Assembly: GCF_900114315.1 (NCBI RefSeq)
Contig: NZ_FOSQ01000007.1
Location: forward strand, 98,282-162,281
DNA length: 64,000 nucleotides
Source: Falsiroseomonas stagni DSM 19981
Lineage (GTDB): Bacteria > Pseudomonadota > Alphaproteobacteria > Acetobacterales > Acetobacteraceae
Reading direction: 5' to 3'
Part shown: positions 61,805 to 64,000 of the stretch, in pieces
How positions within the stretch are numbered: the first letter of the stretch is position 1
Layout of the letters: the number at the start of each line of letters is the position of its first letter
Position numbers and translations under genes: made by a program
The notes under the pieces: model-generated
Seen by the model: the letters and a program-made list of their open reading frames with translations, nothing else
Database searches by the model: none
What the model was told of the DNA's origin: nothing

Positions 61805-62581
61805 TCAGCTCATGAACACGCCGCCATTCACGTCCACGGCCAGGCCGGTCATGAATCGCGATGAATCGCCCAGCAGGAACACCACCACATCGGCCACATC
61901 CTCCGGCTGCTGCAACCGGGCGAGCGGCGTCAGCGACACGTATTCCGCCCGCACGGCGTCTTCCGTCATGCCCCGGAGTTGCGCTTCCCACACCACCTCC
62001 CGCTCCTGCATGGAGGTCGCGACGAAGCCCGGGCAGACGCAGTTCACGCGGATGCCGTTCGGTGCGACTTCCTTCGCGATGGCCTGGGTGAAGCCGGCGA
62101 CGGCGAATTTGCTGGCGGAGTAATGCGCCAGCAGCGGCGCGCCCACCTTGGCGGCGAGCGACGCGGTATTGACGATCGCGCCTTTGGTTCCCGCCGCCAG
62201 CATGTGGCGCACCACCGCCTGGTTCGTCAGGAACACGCCCTTGGCGTTGACGTCCATGTTGAAGTCCCACTCGGCCTCCGTCAGGTCCACCACGCGCCGC
62301 ATGGTGGAGACGCCGGCATTGGCCACCGCCGCATCGATCCCGCCCATCGCTGCCACGGCCTCGTCTACCGCCGCGGCCGTCGCCGCGGCATCGCGCACAT
62401 CCAGCGCCAGGCCGAAGGCGCCGCCCCCGGCCTCCGCCGCCACGCGCGCCGCCGCGCCCGCGTCCAGATCCGTCACGCAGACCCGCGCGCCCGCGGCCGC
62501 CAGCGCCAGCACGATGGCCCGCCCGATCCCAGCGCCGCCCCCCGTGACGAAGGCGCGGCGCCCTTCCAGCACGCGACTCAT
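61805..62581 (-). CDS. SDR-family NAD(P)-dependent oxidoreductase
   Basis: 258 residues. TGGGAGIG near 13, NAG near 87, catalytic Ser in NTASLAAK near 140, YSASK near 155 and VCPGFVATSM near 185. A classical sugar-alcohol or 3-oxoacyl-type dehydrogenase. It lies 10 nt upstream of the BtpA/SgcQ gene and divergent from the amidohydrolase at 62615, and starts the four-gene minus-strand run with the kinase and deacetylase. Likely oxidises the polyol before phosphorylation. Confidence 0.93.
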   Translation of the reverse strand: MSRVLEGRRAFVTGGGAGIGRAIVLALAAAGARVCVTDLDAGAAARVAAEAGGGAFGLALDVRDAAATAAAVDEAVAAMGGIDAAVANAGVSTMRRVVDLTEAEWDFNMDVNAKGVFLTNQAVVRHMLAAGTKGAIVNTASLAAKVGAPLLAHYSASKFAVAGFTQAIAKEVAPNGIRVNCVCPGFVATSMQEREVVWEAQLRGMTEDAVRAEYVSLTPLARLQQPEDVADVVVFLLGDSSRFMTGLAVDVNGGVFMS

Positions 62582-62614
62582 GCGGGGTAGCCTGTTCGTG
62601 ACGAAGGGGTCGCC

Positions 62615-64000
62615 ATGTCCATCCTGATCCGCAATGCCCGAATCCTGACCTTCGACGACGCCGCCACCGAATGGCCGGAGGGCGACATCCTCATCGAGGG
62701 CAACGCCATCGTGGCCGTCGGCCCCGCGCTTTGTCCAGACCGCAGGCCCGACCGCGTGATCGAGGCGCGCGGCATGCTGGCCATGCCCGGCCTCATCAAC
62801 GCGCATTTCCACAGCCCCGGCAACTTCCTGCGCGGCATGGTGGATGGCCTGCCGCTCGAAGTCTTCATGCTCTACGAGGTTCCGCCCCTGATCGAGGGTG
62901 CGCCGGTCAAGCGCCTCAACTACGTCCGCACCATGCTGGGCGCGATGGAGATGCTGCGCCACGGCGTCACCACCGTGATGGACGATGCCTTCCACGTCCC
63001 CGTGGCCGACCGGGACGGCATCGACGGCATCATGGAGGCCTATCGCGACAGCGGCATGCGCGCCCGAATCGCCATCGACCAGCCGCAGCTGGTGGAATAC
63101 GAGAAATACCCCTTCCTCAAGGAATTGCTGCCGCCCGAGGCCATCGCGGCGATGGAGGCCGCGCCGCGGCAATCGACGGAGGAGCTGCTCGCCCTCTATG
63201 ACCACCTCATCGGCCGTTGGGACAACACGTCAGGCGGCCGCATCGCCGCCGCCCTCTCCTGCTCCGCCCCGCAGCGATGCGAAATCCCCTATCTCCAGGC
63301 GCTGTCGGCGCTCGCGCGGAAGCACGACCTCCCCTTCAACTGCCACATCCTGGAGACAAAGCTCCAGCGCGTGCTGGGGGAGGAGAAATTCGGCCGCAGC
63401 CTGGTGAGGCTCGCGCAGGATCACGGCATCCTCGACGAATTCCTTGTCATCATTCACGCCATCTGGGTGGATGACGCGGATATCGCCCTGATCGCGCGGT
63501 CCGGCGCGACGGTCGCGCATAATCCGCTCTGCAACCTCCGCCTCGGCAGCGGGGTTATGCCGTTCCGCGCGCTGCGCGATGCCGGCGTGCCCATCGCCAT
63601 CGGCACGGATGAGGCAGTGGCCGATGACGCCATCAACCCCTGGGCCGCGATGAAGATGGCGGGGCTGGTGCACACGCTCTCCGATGTGGATTACCGCCGC
63701 TGGCCCGGCGCGAAGGAGATTTTGCGCTGCGCCATGCAGGGCGGCGCGCGGGCGCTGCGCTGGCCCGGGATCGGGCATCTCTCGCCCGGCGCCAAGGCGG
63801 ATGTGATCCTGCTGGACCTCGACACCCTGCCCTTCACGCCGCTGAACGACCTGCACCGCCAGCTCGTCTTCTGCGAACCCGCGTCCAGCGTCCGCACCAC
63901 CATCGTCGATGGTGTCGTGGTCTTCGAGGATGGCCGCGTCACGACGATGGACGAGGCCGCGCTGCGGCAGGAGGCCCGCGACCTCACCGCCGGCTACCGC
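62615..64000 (+). CDS. Amidohydrolase of the SsnA/AtzA type (3' end beyond window)
   Basis: First 462 residues are visible; the stop is beyond the right edge, and most family members end near here. Metal site: HxH in LINAHFHSPGNF near 63, His in NCHILETKLQ near 243, His in IIHAIWVDD near 278, Asp in IGTDEAVADDAINPW near 330. This matches the aminohydrolase group of guanine deaminase, SsnA and triazine hydrolases, related to the protein at 53173. Divergent from the SDR gene with only 33 nt between starts, so promoters must overlap the coding ends. Substrate unknown. Confidence 0.9.
   Translation, partial: MSILIRNARILTFDDAATEWPEGDILIEGNAIVAVGPALCPDRRPDRVIEARGMLAMPGLINAHFHSPGNFLRGMVDGLPLEVFMLYEVPPLIEGAPVKRLNYVRTMLGAMEMLRHGVTTVMDDAFHVPVADRDGIDGIMEAYRDSGMRARIAIDQPQLVEYEKYPFLKELLPPEAIAAMEAAPRQSTEELLALYDHLIGRWDNTSGGRIAAALSCSAPQRCEIPYLQALSALARKHDLPFNCHILETKLQRVLGEEKFGRSLVRLAQDHGILDEFLVIIHAIWVDDADIALIARSGATVAHNPLCNLRLGSGVMPFRALRDAGVPIAIGTDEAVADDAINPWAAMKMAGLVHTLSDVDYRRWPGAKEILRCAMQGGARALRWPGIGHLSPGAKADVILLDLDTLPFTPLNDLHRQLVFCEPASSVRTTIVDGVVVFEDGRVTTMDEAALRQEARDLTAGYR

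Overview
The window is uniformly GC-rich, almost fully coding DNA. It is crowded with Bug (tripartite tricarboxylate) receptors, ABC and TRAP transporters, CoA-handling enzymes, amidohydrolases and LysR regulators. That gene mix and the codon use fit an alphaproteobacterium of the Acetobacteraceae, most like Roseomonas and relatives. This placement is an inference from content; no rRNA or marker gene is present. About 55 protein genes, one tRNA-Ser and one gene remnant are annotated. No CRISPR array, insertion sequence, phage or plasmid backbone was seen.

Layout. 1-5185 (minus) is most of a giant secreted protein that runs off the left edge: Ig-like modules, a long run of ELWxxDGT repeats, more Ig/cadherin-like modules, then RTX calcium-binding nonapeptides. 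5456-7250 holds a TIGR03032-type protein, a YbaK-type deacylase and a frameshifted EAL-domain fragment. 7376-10679 has a creatinase-like M24 protein and its LysR gene, divergent from a flavin-dependent LLM oxidoreductase. 10768-14401 is a nitrate/sulfonate/taurine-type ABC importer followed by a LysR gene. 14409-20516 has two divergent Bug units: one with a metallo-beta-lactamase-fold hydrolase, the other with enoyl-CoA hydratase, two MaoC-like proteins and a class III CoA transferase.

20517-21359 is the only long gap and carries a 15-bp inverted repeat. Next come tRNA-Ser(GCU), a GST, a small unknown, and a four-helix membrane protein. A tightly overlapping run follows of two NodB/PuuE-like deacetylases and an amidohydrolase. 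26819-32918 has a cupin, an acyl-CoA ligase, an FMN/Fe-S glutamate-synthase-like protein, a TPP enzyme, and a translationally coupled protein built from two copies of an unfamiliar SHGG/DAGIG domain. 33041-35007 encodes E1 alpha and beta of a 2-oxoacid/acetoin dehydrogenase without E2 or E3. 35035-40675 has a Bcr/CflA exporter divergent from a complete sugar-type ABC importer. Two competing hairpins lie between its binding-protein and permease genes.

40694-48260 holds an SDR, a D-2-hydroxyacid dehydrogenase, a sulfotransferase with an unusual N-terminal half, a two-domain glycosyltransferase and an aldehyde dehydrogenase. 48308-58549 is a catabolic block: hydantoinase/oxoprolinase A and B with a Bug receptor, an SsnA-like amidohydrolase, and a TRAP transporter whose DctP gene is divergent from a racemase-DctQ-DctM unit. 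Together these look built for uptake and ring opening of a cyclic amide or related N-heterocycle. 58642-64000 has a third NodB-like deacetylase, an FGGY kinase, a BtpA/SgcQ protein and an SDR on the minus strand, then an SsnA/AtzA-like amidohydrolase that runs off the right edge.

Overall this is a soil or plant-associated scavenger's accessory catabolic region. Many genes overlap by 1-8 nt, so operons are easy to read. The items most worth a second look are the duplicated SHGG/DAGIG protein, the SD-sequestering hairpin switch at 38802-38841, the CATCC/GGATG array at 16496-16589, and the split TRAP/hydantoinase cluster.
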